The notes below the pieces were generated by a model. That model was not told the DNA's origin, ran no database searches, and saw only the letters and a program-made list of their open reading frames with translations. From positions 496,001-560,000 of the forward strand of contig NZ_JABWEB010000001.1 in the NCBI RefSeq assembly GCF_013369485.1: a stretch of DNA of 64,000 nt. Direction: 5' to 3'. The number at the start of each line of letters is the position of its first letter. Within the stretch, counting starts at the first letter, position 1. The position numbers were made by a program, and so were the translations under genes. Source of the stretch: Massilia sp. BJB1822 (lineage in GTDB: Bacteria > Pseudomonadota > Gammaproteobacteria > Burkholderiales > Burkholderiaceae_D). Of this stretch, positions 1 through 8,281 are shown piece after piece.

Positions 1-399
1 GGTCTGGAAGCCAAAGCTGGCATAGAACTGTTCCAGATGCGCTTGCGCGCCGATGCGGATACGGTGGCCCGGATGCTGCAATTCGGCCTGGCGCACGCCT
101 TCTGCCACCAGCAGCCGTCCGGCGCCGATGCCGCGCGCGGCGGCCGTGGTCAGCACGCGGCCCAGCGACATTTCGGGGAATTTCACGCCGGGCGCGATGC
201 AGCGCAGATAGGCGGCCAGCTCGCGCTTGCCGCCGACCTCGCGCCAGCCCAGCAGATGGTGGGCGCCCTGGTCGTAGCCGTCCAGATCGGGATAGAGGCA
301 CTGCTGCTCCAGCACGAACACCTCCTGGCGCTGGCGCAGCAGCTCATACAAGTCCCGGCCCGGAATGCCGTCAAAGTCCCGCCACTGCCATTCGATCAT
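1..399 (-). CDS. ElaA-type GNAT acetyltransferase, C-terminus outside window
   Basis: An ATG at 399 opens 133 codons that run without a stop to the window edge. The protein starts MIEWQWRDFDGI, has the ElaA-like stretch EVFVLEQQCLYPDLDGYD, and carries an acetyl-CoA-binding loop of the GNAT type (RGIGAG). ElaA proteins are about 150 residues long, so only about 20 are missing. GNAT enzymes transfer acetyl groups from acetyl-CoA to amines; the substrate of ElaA is unknown. AGGGG lies 5 bases before the ATG, which supports this start. The family call is good; the substrate cannot be told. Confidence 0.85.
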   Translation of the reverse strand, partial: MIEWQWRDFDGIPGRDLYELLRQRQEVFVLEQQCLYPDLDGYDQGAHHLLGWREVGGKRELAAYLRCIAPGVKFPEMSLGRVLTTAAARGIGAGRLLVAEGVRQAELQHPGHRIRIGAQAHLEQFYASFGFQT

Positions 400-438
400 G
401 ATCGCCCCTATGAAGTGAGGCGATCATTGTACGGCTTC

Positions 439-864
439 TTAAACGATGGTCAGGGTCACGTCGATATTGCCGCGGGTGGCGTTCGAGTAAGGGCAGACGA
501 TGTGGGCGGCCTGCACCAGTTTCTCGGCAGTGGCGCGGTCCAGGCCTGGCAGTGAGATTTTCAGTTCCACTTCGATGCCGAAGCCGGTTTCGATGGCGCC
601 GATGCCCACGGTGGCGTCGATCGAGGTCTCCGCCGGCACGGCGATCTTGTCGCGGCCGCCGACGAATTTCAGGGCGCCGATGAAGCAGGCCGAGTAGCCG
701 GCCGCGAACAGTTGTTCCGGATTGGTGCCGACGGCGCCATTGCCGCCCAGTTCCTTCGGCGTGGTCAGTTTCACGTCCAGCACGCCGTCGCTGCTGACGG
801 AACGGCCTTCGCGGCCACCGGTGGATTTGGCGTTGGCGCGGTACAGAACTTGTTTGATCGACAT
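439..864 (-). CDS. ohr: Organic hydroperoxide resistance protein, Ohr/OsmC family
   Basis: Ohr is a cytoplasmic thiol peroxidase that reduces organic and fatty-acid hydroperoxides, using a reactive cysteine pair recharged by lipoylated proteins. The 141 residues match the usual Ohr length. The two conserved cysteines are present at about positions 60 ([10 protein letters not shown]) and 124 ([10 protein letters not shown]). AAGGA lies 7 bases upstream of the ATG. The upstream region holds an 8+8 base perfect dyad and a further half-site, suggesting control by a dedicated repressor. The nearby MarR protein at 2179-2628 has no cysteine, so it is unlikely to be a peroxide-sensing OhrR. Confidence 0.95.
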   Translation of the reverse strand: MSIKQVLYRANAKSTGGREGRSVSSDGVLDVKLTTPKELGGNGAVGTNPEQLFAAGYSACFIGALKFVGGRDKIAVPAETSIDATVGIGAIETGFGIEVELKISLPGLDRATAEKLVQAAHIVCPYSNATRGNIDVTLTIV

Positions 865-900
865 GATGAAATCCTTTCAGTTTAATAGTTAACGATTCAG

Positions 901-968
901 TAGTGTGCTATTTGTAGGGATTCCGCTTACTGTTTGCAGCGCCCATATGCACACTATAGATAGTGTGC
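901..968 (-). promoter_or_regulatory. Candidate operator region upstream of ohr
   Basis: Bases 949-968 form a perfect dyad: GCACACTA, four bases, TAGTGTGC. A third copy of the half-site TAGTGTGC is at 901-908, with dyad and half-site about 50 bases apart, all within 105 bases upstream of the ohr start. The repeated half-site in an intergenic region points to a dimeric repressor. Which protein binds is not visible in this window. Confidence 0.6.
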
Positions 969-1023
969 GATTGAATTGCAAGCGATTTTTATGGATTTTC
1001 TCCAGGCCTTCATTGCTCCCTTA

Positions 1024-1060
1024 TACGATTGCATTTACAATCGTTGTAATTGCAATCGTA
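1024..1060 (+). promoter_or_regulatory. 37-base near-perfect palindrome, MarR operator
   Basis: The 37 bases pair with themselves at 16 of 18 positions around a central base at 1042. The core unit is GATTGC, four bases, then ACAATC/GCAATC, repeated as two overlapping copies. The same unit occurs three times in the marR-aceE-like divergent region (2653-2716). It lies 15 bases before the start of the E1-C-terminal-like gene, where a bound repressor would block transcription. I infer that the MarR protein encoded at 2179-2628 binds here. Confidence 0.7.
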
Positions 1061-1075
1061 TGATAGAGGCATGCC

Positions 1076-2176
1076 ATGGTTTGGGAACGTTTTCATCAGC
1101 CGGATTCGATGCGGGAAATGCGCCACGCTGCTGCAACTTGCCTGGACCGGCTGGACGACGATGTACTGAATGCGCATTGCAGGAGCGCTTCTCCGCATGC
1201 AGCGATGCGTGCGATAGCCAACCGCCTGGAGCAGGGCAGTGCCTGGATTGTTCGGGCGGCGGGGCGGGAAGTGGATGCGCATGCCGGCGCAGCGGGCGGC
1301 CATCGCAATATCAGCGCCTGGCCCCTGTGGCTGCGCAGTGGGCGCCAGCGCGGCGAGAGGCCGCTGCTTTATCTGATGCGTTCCGAATCAGTGGCCGGGC
1401 TGCGCGCGGCGCTGGCGGAAACGACCAGCCAGGGAATCTTCTGCAACGATGCGGAGGCCTTCAGTTCGCGCTGGCCGAAAAGCGTGCAGCCGGCCTTGCC
1501 ACTCTGGCTGTCAGCCATTGCGGACGGCACGCCATACGACCCAGCCTCCGGCGCAGAAACCCTCGCCATCCTGCGCGCTGCGCTGCATGCGCTCTACATA
1601 GACGGCGAACCGGGATTCGTCTATTTCTCGGCGCATGCCGACGAGGGCGATGCGCGCGCATTGTCAGCGGCCGACGGGCAGCATGCCTTCAAGGGCATGT
1701 ACCGCATGGCGCCTCTGCGGAGGGAGTCCTCGGCAACTGTGCGGCTGCTGGGGGCGGGCAAAACCTTGTCGCAAGTGGAGCGCGCGGCGAAGCTGCTCCA
1801 ACAGGATTGGAGTGTGGCGAGTGAAATCTGGAGCTGCCCAAGTTATACGCGCCTGGCACGGGATGCTTATGCGGCGGAGCGCTGGAATACGCTGCATCCC
1901 CGCTTGGAAAAAAGAAGCTCGCATCTCCAGTCCTGCCTGGCCGCGAGCGCGTCGCCGGTGCTGGCAGTGACGGGGTATGCGCAGAATATCGCCAGCCAGA
2001 TCGGCGGCTTCGTGCCGGCGCGCTTTGTGGCGCTGGGCGCCGACTCGTATCCGCTGAGCGGAAGCATGGTCAGGGCGGAATGGATTGCCGCCCTCGCGCT
2101 TAAGGCACTCGGCGATGAAGGAGCCATTCCGCCTGGCCGCGTCGAAGAGGCGCTGGAGCGCTATCAGCTTGTATGA
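1076..2176 (+). CDS. Stand-alone protein related to the AceE C-terminal domain
   Basis: Function unknown. From about residue 154 the 366-residue protein aligns with the last third of the AceE-type E1 encoded at 2790-5459. Shared landmarks are YDP followed by an aliphatic helix, FKGMYRMA against LKGLYLFS, AAERWNTLHP against AAERWNMLHP, and the end motif ALKALGDEGAIP against ALKALADDGAIP. The N-terminal 150 residues are not recognisable, and the thiamine diphosphate-binding GDG motif and the middle catalytic domain are absent, so it should not be an enzyme alone. AGAGG lies 6 bases before the ATG. It shares an operator motif with the marR/E1 genes, suggesting joint expression. It could be a regulatory or structural partner of that E1, or a decaying duplication. 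Confidence 0.75.
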   Translation: MVWERFHQPDSMREMRHAAATCLDRLDDDVLNAHCRSASPHAAMRAIANRLEQGSAWIVRAAGREVDAHAGAAGGHRNISAWPLWLRSGRQRGERPLLYLMRSESVAGLRAALAETTSQGIFCNDAEAFSSRWPKSVQPALPLWLSAIADGTPYDPASGAETLAILRAALHALYIDGEPGFVYFSAHADEGDARALSAADGQHAFKGMYRMAPLRRESSATVRLLGAGKTLSQVERAAKLLQQDWSVASEIWSCPSYTRLARDAYAAERWNTLHPRLEKRSSHLQSCLAASASPVLAVTGYAQNIASQIGGFVPARFVALGADSYPLSGSMVRAEWIAALALKALGDEGAIPPGRVEEALERYQLV

Positions 2177-2178
2177 AA

Positions 2179-2628
2179 CTACTGGCCGATGGATGTCCGA
2201 ACGGCTTCGATAGTCTGGTCAAGGCCATCGGCCAGGGTTTTTTGTTCGCTGGCGCTGAACTGCTTGAGGAATAGTTCGGCGACGGTGGATTCGTACACCT
2301 TCCACATCTTCTTGCGTAGCGCGCGGCCTTCCTTTGTGATGGCGGCATAGGCGGCCCGGCCGTCTTCCGCTGAACGGGAGCGCGTCACGAGTCCCTCCTG
2401 TTCCAGGCGGTCTACCAGCCTTGTCAGGTTGTAGCGCTCGATGGCCAGCGCGTCGGCCAGTTCGTGCATCCGTCTTGTGCCGTCAGGTCCGCTTTCCAGA
2501 CCCCATAGCGTGTCATACCAGGCGTAGCTGGGCAGGCCGGCTGCCGCCAGACGCCGCTCCACCTCCCGAATCATCGTGCGATGCGCGCGCACAAATGAGA
2601 ACCACAGATCCGGTTCCTTCGCTGTCAT
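2179..2628 (-). CDS. MarR-family transcriptional regulator
   Basis: A winged-helix dimeric regulator of 149 residues, typical for MarR. The recognition helix region reads MHELADALAIERYNLTRLVD, followed by the wing around TRSRSAEDGRAAYAAITKEG. I chose the ATG at 2628 because GGAGG lies 8 bases upstream; reading on to 2679 would add 17 residues containing the SD and operator region. It is divergent from the E1 gene and convergent, almost end to end, with the E1-C-terminal-like gene. It has no cysteine, so a redox-sensing mechanism is unlikely; a small-molecule ligand is the family norm. Probable autorepressor and regulator of both flanking genes. Confidence 0.9.
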   Translation of the reverse strand: MTAKEPDLWFSFVRAHRTMIREVERRLAAAGLPSYAWYDTLWGLESGPDGTRRMHELADALAIERYNLTRLVDRLEQEGLVTRSRSAEDGRAAYAAITKEGRALRKKMWKVYESTVAELFLKQFSASEQKTLADGLDQTIEAVRTSIGQ

Positions 2629-2652
2629 AAGCATTTCCTCCCGCCTTGTTTC

Positions 2653-2716
2653 GATTACAAATGCAATTCTATCCCACACCCAAACGATTGCAAATGCTAT
2701 GATTGCAAATGCAATT
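2653..2716. promoter_or_regulatory. Triple MarR-type operator between marR and the E1 gene
   Basis: Three direct copies of GATTRCAAATGC start at 2653, 2686 and 2701. Each is the left part of a 16-base dyad, GATTGC-AAAT-GCAATT, complete at 2653-2668 and 2701-2716. The last two copies are 15 bases apart. They sit upstream of both the divergent marR (start 2628) and the E1 gene (start 2790), so binding could repress both. The same unit forms the palindrome at 1024-1060. Confidence 0.7.
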
Positions 2717-2789
2717 CATTGATCGTTACGCCCTGCATCCATGAAGCAGTCCGACAACATTGCCTTTTCTATTTTCCAGGAGATATGCC

Positions 2790-5459
2790 ATGAGCCAGCA
2801 CCTTGTAATTCCCGACGTCGATCCGCAAGAGACACGAGAGTGGCTGGCGGCGCTGGAAGCCGTCGTTGCGGCTGAAGGCCGGCCGCGCGCCCACTATCTG
2901 ATCGACCAGCTGACGGATTTCGATGTCACCCAGCACGGCGACCTGCACGGACGGGTGACGACGGCGTATGTGAACACCATTTCCAGGGAGCGCCAGCCGG
3001 CCTATCCAGGCAATCTCAGTGTGGAACAGCGCCTGAATGCCTATATCCGCTGGAACGCCATGGTGATGGTGCTGCGGGCGGGTAAGTACTCGAATGTCGG
3101 CGGGCATATCGCCACCTACCAATCGGCCGCCGTCCTGTATGACGTCGGCTTCAACCACTTCTTCCGTGGCCGCACCGAGACCTTTGGCGGCGATATGGTC
3201 TATATCCAGGGCCACTCGGCGCCCGGCATCTATGGCCGCGCCTATCTGGAGGGACGCATCAGCGAGGCGCAGCTGGACAACTTCCGCCGCGAAGCCGGGC
3301 GCGAAGGCTTGTCGTCCTATCCCCATCCGCGCCTGATGCCGGACTTCTGGCAGTTCCCCACCGTGTCCATGGGCCTTGGCCCGCTGACGGCGGCTTACCA
3401 GGCGCGCTTCATGCGCTATCTGGAATACCGTGGGCTGCTGAAGCATCAGGGCCGCAAGGTCTGGGCCTTCCTGGGCGACGGCGAGATGGACCAGCCGGAA
3501 TCGCTGGCGGCGATTTCGCTGGGCGGCCGCGAGCGGCTCGACAATCTGATTTTTGTCGTCAACTGCAATCTGCAGCGCCTGGATGGACCAGTGCGCGGCA
3601 ACAGCAAGATCGTTCAGGAACTTGAAGGCACTTTCCGTGCCGCGGGCTGGAACGTCATCAAGGTGCTGTGGGGCAGCGGCTGGGACGATCTGCTCAAGCG
3701 CGACACCACCGGCTTGCTGCGCCAGCGCATGATGGAGTGCGTCGACGGCGAATACCAGACCTTCAAGTCGCAAAACGGCGCTTACGTGCGCGAGCATTTC
3801 TTCGGAAAATATCCGCAGTTGCTGGAACTCGTGGCGCATCTGTCGGACGATGAAATCTGGGCTTTGACGCGCGGCGGCCACGATCCGGAGAAAGTTTACG
3901 CGGCCTATTCGCAAGCCGTGCGCACCGAGGGCCGACCGACGGTGGTTCTGGTCAAGACGGTCAAGGGCTTCGGCATGGGCGAGGCCGGCGAAGGCCAGAA
4001 CATCAATCATCAGTTGAAGAAAATGAGCGCGGACGCGGTGCGCGCCTTCCGCGACCGCTTCGCGCTGCCGGTGTCGGACGAGCAGCTGGCGGAGATGCCC
4101 TACCTCAAACCCGCGCCGGATAGTGAGGAAGCGCGCTACTTCACGCAGCGCCGGGCGGACCTGGGCGGATACATCCCGGCCCGCATCAGCAAAGTAGCGC
4201 CGCTGGCGGTGCCGCCGCTCAGCACCTTTGCCACGCAGCTCAAGGACAGCGGCGAGCGCGGCGTCTCGACCACCATGTCCTTCGTGCGCATCCTGACCAC
4301 ACTGCTGAAAGACCCGCAGCTGGGCAAACTCGTGATCCCCATCGTGCCGGACGAGTCGCGCACCTTCGGCATGGAAGGCCTGTTCCGCCAGATCGGTATC
4401 CACTCCTATCTGGGGCAGCTCTACACGCCGCAGGATGCCGGCCAGCTCAGTTACTACAAGGAGGCCAAGGACGGTCAGATCCTGCAGGAAGGCATCAACG
4501 AGTCCGGCGCGATTTCCTCCTGGATCGCGGCCGGAACGGCCTACAGCAACCATGGCCTGGCCACGATTCCCTTCTATATCTTCTATTCCATGTTCGGCCT
4601 GCAAAGGGTGGGCGACCTGACCTGGGCGGCGGGCGATGCGCGTACCCGCGGCTTCCTGCTGGGCGCCACCTCCGGCCGCACCACCCTCATGGGCGAGGGC
4701 TTGCAGCACGACGATGGCCACAGCCATGTGCTGTCCTCGGTCATCCCGAACTGCGTTTCCTACGATCCGACCTTTGCCTACGAGCTGGCGGTCATCATCC
4801 AGGATGGGTTGCGCCGCATGTACGTGGAACAGGAAGACATCTACTACTACATCACCCTGCTCAATGAAAACTACCCGAACCCCGCGCTGCAGGAAGGCAC
4901 GGAAGCCGGCATTCTCAAGGGACTCTACCTGTTCAGTGACGGTAGCGCGGCACAAGGCAAGGTCCATGTGCAGTTAATGGGTTGTGGCGCGATCCTGCGC
5001 GAAGTGATTGCTGCTGGCGAGTTGCTGAAGGCGGACTTCGGCGTGTCCAGCGATGTGTGGAGCGCGACCAGCTTGACCGAGCTGCGGCGCGAAGGCTTGG
5101 CGGCGGAGCGCTGGAATATGCTGCATCCCGAAAGCGAGCCGCGCGTGCCGTATGTGCAGCAATGCCTGCGGCATCGCGCCGGGCCGGTGGTGGTGGCGAC
5201 GGATTATATGAAGATCGTTGGCGACCAGATCCGTCCCTTCGTCGAGCAGCGCCGCTTCGTCTCCCTGGGCACGGATGGTTTCGGCCGCTCCGACACGCGC
5301 GAATCGCTGCGCACGTTCTTTGAGGTGGACCGCCACTTCATCGTGCTGGCCGCCTTGAAGGCGCTGGCCGACGATGGCGCAATTCCGCGCACCCGGGTCG
5401 CCGAGGCGATCCAGCGCTACGGCATCGACGTCGGCAAGGTCGATCCGGCCTCCGTGTAA
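2790..5459 (+). CDS. Homodimeric E1 of pyruvate dehydrogenase type (AceE family), MarR-linked
   Basis: Thiamine diphosphate-dependent 2-oxo acid dehydrogenase E1. In AceE it decarboxylates pyruvate and acetylates the lipoyl group of E2. The 889 residues match E. coli AceE (about 887) end to end, starting MSQHLVIPDVDPQETREWL. The thiamine diphosphate motif starts with GDGEMDQ at about 229 and ends near NCNLQRLDGPVRGN. The middle domain keeps GLQHDDGHSH. I chose the ATG at 2790 because AGGAG lies 7 bases before it. No aceF or lpd gene is adjacent, and a MarR gene with operators lies upstream, so this is probably an accessory paralogue that borrows E2/E3. A 2-oxobutyrate-type E1 (MdeB-like) is an alternative to pyruvate. 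Confidence 0.88.
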   Translation: MSQHLVIPDVDPQETREWLAALEAVVAAEGRPRAHYLIDQLTDFDVTQHGDLHGRVTTAYVNTISRERQPAYPGNLSVEQRLNAYIRWNAMVMVLRAGKYSNVGGHIATYQSAAVLYDVGFNHFFRGRTETFGGDMVYIQGHSAPGIYGRAYLEGRISEAQLDNFRREAGREGLSSYPHPRLMPDFWQFPTVSMGLGPLTAAYQARFMRYLEYRGLLKHQGRKVWAFLGDGEMDQPESLAAISLGGRERLDNLIFVVNCNLQRLDGPVRGNSKIVQELEGTFRAAGWNVIKVLWGSGWDDLLKRDTTGLLRQRMMECVDGEYQTFKSQNGAYVREHFFGKYPQLLELVAHLSDDEIWALTRGGHDPEKVYAAYSQAVRTEGRPTVVLVKTVKGFGMGEAGEGQNINHQLKKMSADAVRAFRDRFALPVSDEQLAEMPYLKPAPDSEEARYFTQRRADLGGYIPARISKVAPLAVPPLSTFATQLKDSGERGVSTTMSFVRILTTLLKDPQLGKLVIPIVPDESRTFGMEGLFRQIGIHSYLGQLYTPQDAGQLSYYKEAKDGQILQEGINESGAISSWIAAGTAYSNHGLATIPFYIFYSMFGLQRVGDLTWAAGDARTRGFLLGATSGRTTLMGEGLQHDDGHSHVLSSVIPNCVSYDPTFAYELAVIIQDGLRRMYVEQEDIYYYITLLNENYPNPALQEGTEAGILKGLYLFSDGSAAQGKVHVQLMGCGAILREVIAAGELLKADFGVSSDVWSATSLTELRREGLAAERWNMLHPESEPRVPYVQQCLRHRAGPVVVATDYMKIVGDQIRPFVEQRRFVSLGTDGFGRSDTRESLRTFFEVDRHFIVLAALKALADDGAIPRTRVAEAIQRYGIDVGKVDPASV

Positions 5460-5481
5460 ATCGCCGCAGTCCGGGCGCGCC

Positions 5482-6300
5482 TTAACCCTGTATGCGGCGC
5501 GCCTGGTAAGCCTTGCCTTCCGCCGCTTTGCCGCCTTTATTGTTCTGGATGGCGATGCGGTTATTGGCAAAGCCCATCAGCCGGCGTTGCCAGCGCCGCT
5601 CCTGCGCCAGGGCGCCGGATTCGGATTTGCTCCAGGCCCGCTGCAGCAGGAATTTGCCGGCGGCCAGGGCGTCCGGCGAGCGGGTCGAGAGTTCGGCGGC
5701 CAGGGCTTCGGCCGCCGCCAGCGGATCGTCGGCCAGATGGGTGACGAGCTTGAGTTCTTTCGCTTCCGCACCGCTGAAGACGCGGCCGGAGAGCACCAGT
5801 TCCTTGGCCACATCGATCGGCACCAGTTCGCGCAGCAGGGCCACGCCGCCCATATCGGGAATCAGCCCCCACTTCGCCTCCATCAGCGACAGGCGCGCAT
5901 CCGGCGTGGCGATGCGGATGTCGGCGCCCAGCGCGAGCTGGATGCCACCACCGAAGCAGTTACCGTGGATCGCCGCGATCACGGGCGCCGGCACGTCGCG
6001 CCAGCCCATGCTCCAGTCCTGGAAGTTATTGCGCCAGAAGTACCACAGCTGGGCGTAGTGCAGCAGCCCGCGCATGGGCCGCGCCAGCACGCTTTTGAAA
6101 TCCAGGCCGGAGCAGAACGACGGGCCTTCCCCATGCACGATCACGGCGCGCACGCCCGGCTGCCTGCGCAGGCTGCGGGCGGCCTTCACCACCGCATGCA
6201 GCATGTCGAAATCGATGGCGTTGTGCTGTTCGGGCCGCGCCAGGCGCACATAGGCCAGGCCGTCGACAATGGTGGTGGTGACGCGCTGCTGTTTCGTCAT
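5482..6300 (-). CDS. Crotonase-fold enoyl-CoA hydratase/isomerase family protein
   Basis: A 272-residue acyl-CoA enzyme of the crotonase superfamily. The first oxyanion-hole region reads GEGPSFCSGLDFKSVL and the second HGNCFGGGIQLALGADIRIA. The segment EAKWGLIPDMGG carries an Asp where dienoyl-CoA isomerases and relatives have catalytic acids, so the exact reaction (hydratase, isomerase or hydrolase) is open. The C-terminal 20 residues are basic and unusual. The ATG lies 10 bases from a perfect 29-base palindrome (6311-6339), implying tight local regulation. It follows a chemoreceptor gene on the same strand with a 104-base gap, so it probably has its own promoter. Confidence 0.85.
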   Translation of the reverse strand: MTKQQRVTTTIVDGLAYVRLARPEQHNAIDFDMLHAVVKAARSLRRQPGVRAVIVHGEGPSFCSGLDFKSVLARPMRGLLHYAQLWYFWRNNFQDWSMGWRDVPAPVIAAIHGNCFGGGIQLALGADIRIATPDARLSLMEAKWGLIPDMGGVALLRELVPIDVAKELVLSGRVFSGAEAKELKLVTHLADDPLAAAEALAAELSTRSPDALAAGKFLLQRAWSKSESGALAQERRWQRRLMGFANNRIAIQNNKGGKAAEGKAYQARRIQG

Positions 6301-6310
6301 GGTTGCAAGA

Positions 6311-6339
6311 AGGATATGTGGACACTGTCCACATATCCT
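6311..6339 (-). promoter_or_regulatory. Perfect 29-base palindrome upstream of crotonase gene
   Basis: The arm AGGATATGTGGACA and its exact complement flank one central base (6325). A one-base loop cannot fold as a hairpin and no T-run follows on either side, so a protein-binding operator fits better than a terminator. Its position directly before the crotonase start suggests a TetR- or GntR-type repressor site. No candidate regulator gene is adjacent. Confidence 0.65.
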
Positions 6340-6404
6340 AGCAGGGCCAGCCCTGTTCCGGCTAGCTGCGCATCACCGAAAGGCAGTTTGACGGCGCGTT
6401 TGAA

Positions 6405-8132
6405 TCAGAACTCTTCCCAGTCGTCGCCGCCTGCCGCCGGTTTGCTGGCGACAGTGCTGCGTGGGGCGGCCGCGGCTTTGACGGTGGCGATCTTGCGCGG
6501 TGCCGGCTTGGGCGCAGCAGCCACCGGGCGCGCCTGCGGCTTCGGTGTGCTGGCATAGCTGTTCGCCGCGCCGCCGTTGATCTTGAACACGCTGACCACC
6601 TGCACCAGGCCTTCCGCCTGGTCCTTCAGCGAGCCGGCTGCCGCTGCCGCCTGTTCCACCAGCGAAGCGTTCTGCTGCGTCACATCGTCCATCTGCACGA
6701 TGGCCTGGTTGACCTGGGAAATGCCGGTCGACTGCTCCACGCTGGCCGAGGTGATTTCGCTAATGATGTCGCTCACATGCTGCACGCTCTTCACCACTTC
6801 CTGCATGATGCCGCCCGCCTCGTCCACCAGCTTGCTGCCGGTCTGGACCTTTTCCACCGAATCGCCGATCAGGGCTTTGATCTCCTTGGCGGCGGCGGCC
6901 GAGCGCTGCGCCAGATTGCGCACCTCGGAGGCCACCACGGCAAAACCGCGTCCCTGTTCGCCGGCGCGCGCCGCTTCCACCGCCGCGTTCAGGGCCAGGA
7001 TATTGGTCTGGAAGGCGATGCCGTCGATCACGCTGATGATGTCCACGATCTTGGTGGCCGAGGCATTGATGGCGCCCATGGTTTCCACCACTTGCGTGAC
7101 GATGCTGCCGCCTTTCACGGCCACCTCGGTGGCGGAGACCACCAGCTGGTTGGCCTGGCGCGCATTGTCGGCATTCTGCTGCACGGTGGAAGTCAGCTCC
7201 TCCATCGAGGAGGCGGTTTCCTCCAGCGAGCTGGCCTGCTGCTCGGTGCGCGAGGACAGGTCCATATTGCCGTTGGCGATTTCGGACGAGGCCACGGCAA
7301 TCGCATTCGTGCCATGCCGTACCCGTCCGACAATGTCTTCCAGGCTGCCGCTCATTTCCTTCAGCGCCTTCAGCAGCAGGCCGGTTTCGTCGCTGGTATT
7401 CACGTGGATTTCGCGCGTCAGGTCGCCCGAGGCCACGGTTTGCGCCGCCTCCACGGCAGCATTGATCGGCTCGGTCACGCTGCGCGTGATCCACCAGGCG
7501 ATCGCCAGACCGAAGATAATGGCCACCGCTGTGATCGCCACCATCCAGTTGCGCGCGCTGGAATAGACGTTTTCCGCCTCCTGGATCGATTCCTGGTTCA
7601 GCTTGTCCTCGATGGCGATCATGGCGTTGATGTCGTCCAGCCAGCGCTGCTGGGCCGGGCGTACTTCCTTCATCAGGAAGGGCGTGGCCTCGTCGGACTT
7701 GTTGGCCAGGCCGAGTTCGGCCAGCTTGCGCACCAGGGGCAAGGCCGCCTGTTCGCTGTTGCGGATCTTGACCATGCCGGCTTTTTCGTGGTCCTGGGTC
7801 TGCGGCAGCGCGGCGAACATCCGGTTCAGCTCCGTCTCGGCGTCGCGGTATTTTTTCTCGGCTTCCTCGATGATCGCCGCCTCGGGCTTCATTTCGTTCA
7901 TATCGGTCAGCAGCACCAGATTGCGGGTCGCCACCGAGCGGTCGAGGATGGAATCGTGCATCTTGATCAGCAGCTGCGCCTCGACATTATTGACCTTGGC
8001 GATATCCAGCAATTGGTCCTGGATCTGGCCCATGCGCACCATGCCCAGCACGGCCATGAGTACCACCAGCAGCAGCAGAATCACAAAGCCGCCGCCGATG
8101 CGCGCCCCGATTTTCAAGTCCCTGATGCCCAT
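6405..8132 (-). CDS. Methyl-accepting chemotaxis protein
   Basis: A membrane chemoreceptor of 575 residues. It has an N-terminal transmembrane helix (about 14-33), a periplasmic four-helix-type sensor domain (to about 190), a second membrane helix (about 191-212), a HAMP domain, and a long signalling coiled coil. The conserved hairpin tip reads [20 protein letters not shown], which contacts CheA and CheW. The protein ends DDWEEF, a tethering tail of the x-W-x-x-F type that recruits the methyltransferase CheR and the methylesterase CheB. An alanine/proline/lysine-rich linker precedes it. GGGAG lies 7 bases before the ATG. The ligand cannot be inferred. Confidence 0.95.
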   Translation of the reverse strand: MGIRDLKIGARIGGGFVILLLLVVLMAVLGMVRMGQIQDQLLDIAKVNNVEAQLLIKMHDSILDRSVATRNLVLLTDMNEMKPEAAIIEEAEKKYRDAETELNRMFAALPQTQDHEKAGMVKIRNSEQAALPLVRKLAELGLANKSDEATPFLMKEVRPAQQRWLDDINAMIAIEDKLNQESIQEAENVYSSARNWMVAITAVAIIFGLAIAWWITRSVTEPINAAVEAAQTVASGDLTREIHVNTSDETGLLLKALKEMSGSLEDIVGRVRHGTNAIAVASSEIANGNMDLSSRTEQQASSLEETASSMEELTSTVQQNADNARQANQLVVSATEVAVKGGSIVTQVVETMGAINASATKIVDIISVIDGIAFQTNILALNAAVEAARAGEQGRGFAVVASEVRNLAQRSAAAAKEIKALIGDSVEKVQTGSKLVDEAGGIMQEVVKSVQHVSDIISEITSASVEQSTGISQVNQAIVQMDDVTQQNASLVEQAAAAAGSLKDQAEGLVQVVSVFKINGGAANSYASTPKPQARPVAAAPKPAPRKIATVKAAAAPRSTVASKPAAGGDDWEEF

Positions 8133-8161
8133 GCCCGTTCTCCCTCAGAAGTTCAGATGCC

Positions 8162-8186
8162 GACAGGTTTGATGCAAACGTCTGTC
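8162..8186. other. Inverted repeat upstream of the chemoreceptor gene
   Basis: GACAG-GTTTG, a three-base loop, CAAAC, two extra bases, CTGTC. It lies about 30 bases upstream of the chemoreceptor start and about 100 bases after the end of the HDAC-like gene. No T-run follows on the minus strand, so it may be a regulatory site rather than a terminator. Confidence 0.3.
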
Positions 8187-8281
8187 AACAATATCGCCGA
8201 GGTAGGGGCGGGGCAAGAAGCGCGATGTATCTGGCGTTGAATAGCAACACTTAAGTAACTGTTTGGCTATATTGCCGGCAT

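Noticed and set aside
1059..1064. TATGAT as a -10 box with TTACAA as -35 inside the 37-base palindrome
   Set aside because: The predicted transcript would start about 5 bases before the ATG and exclude the AGAGG ribosome binding site, so the real promoter is probably further upstream.
6311..6339. Palindrome read as a terminator of the chemoreceptor gene
   Set aside because: A one-base loop and no T-run make an intrinsic terminator implausible; an operator fits better.
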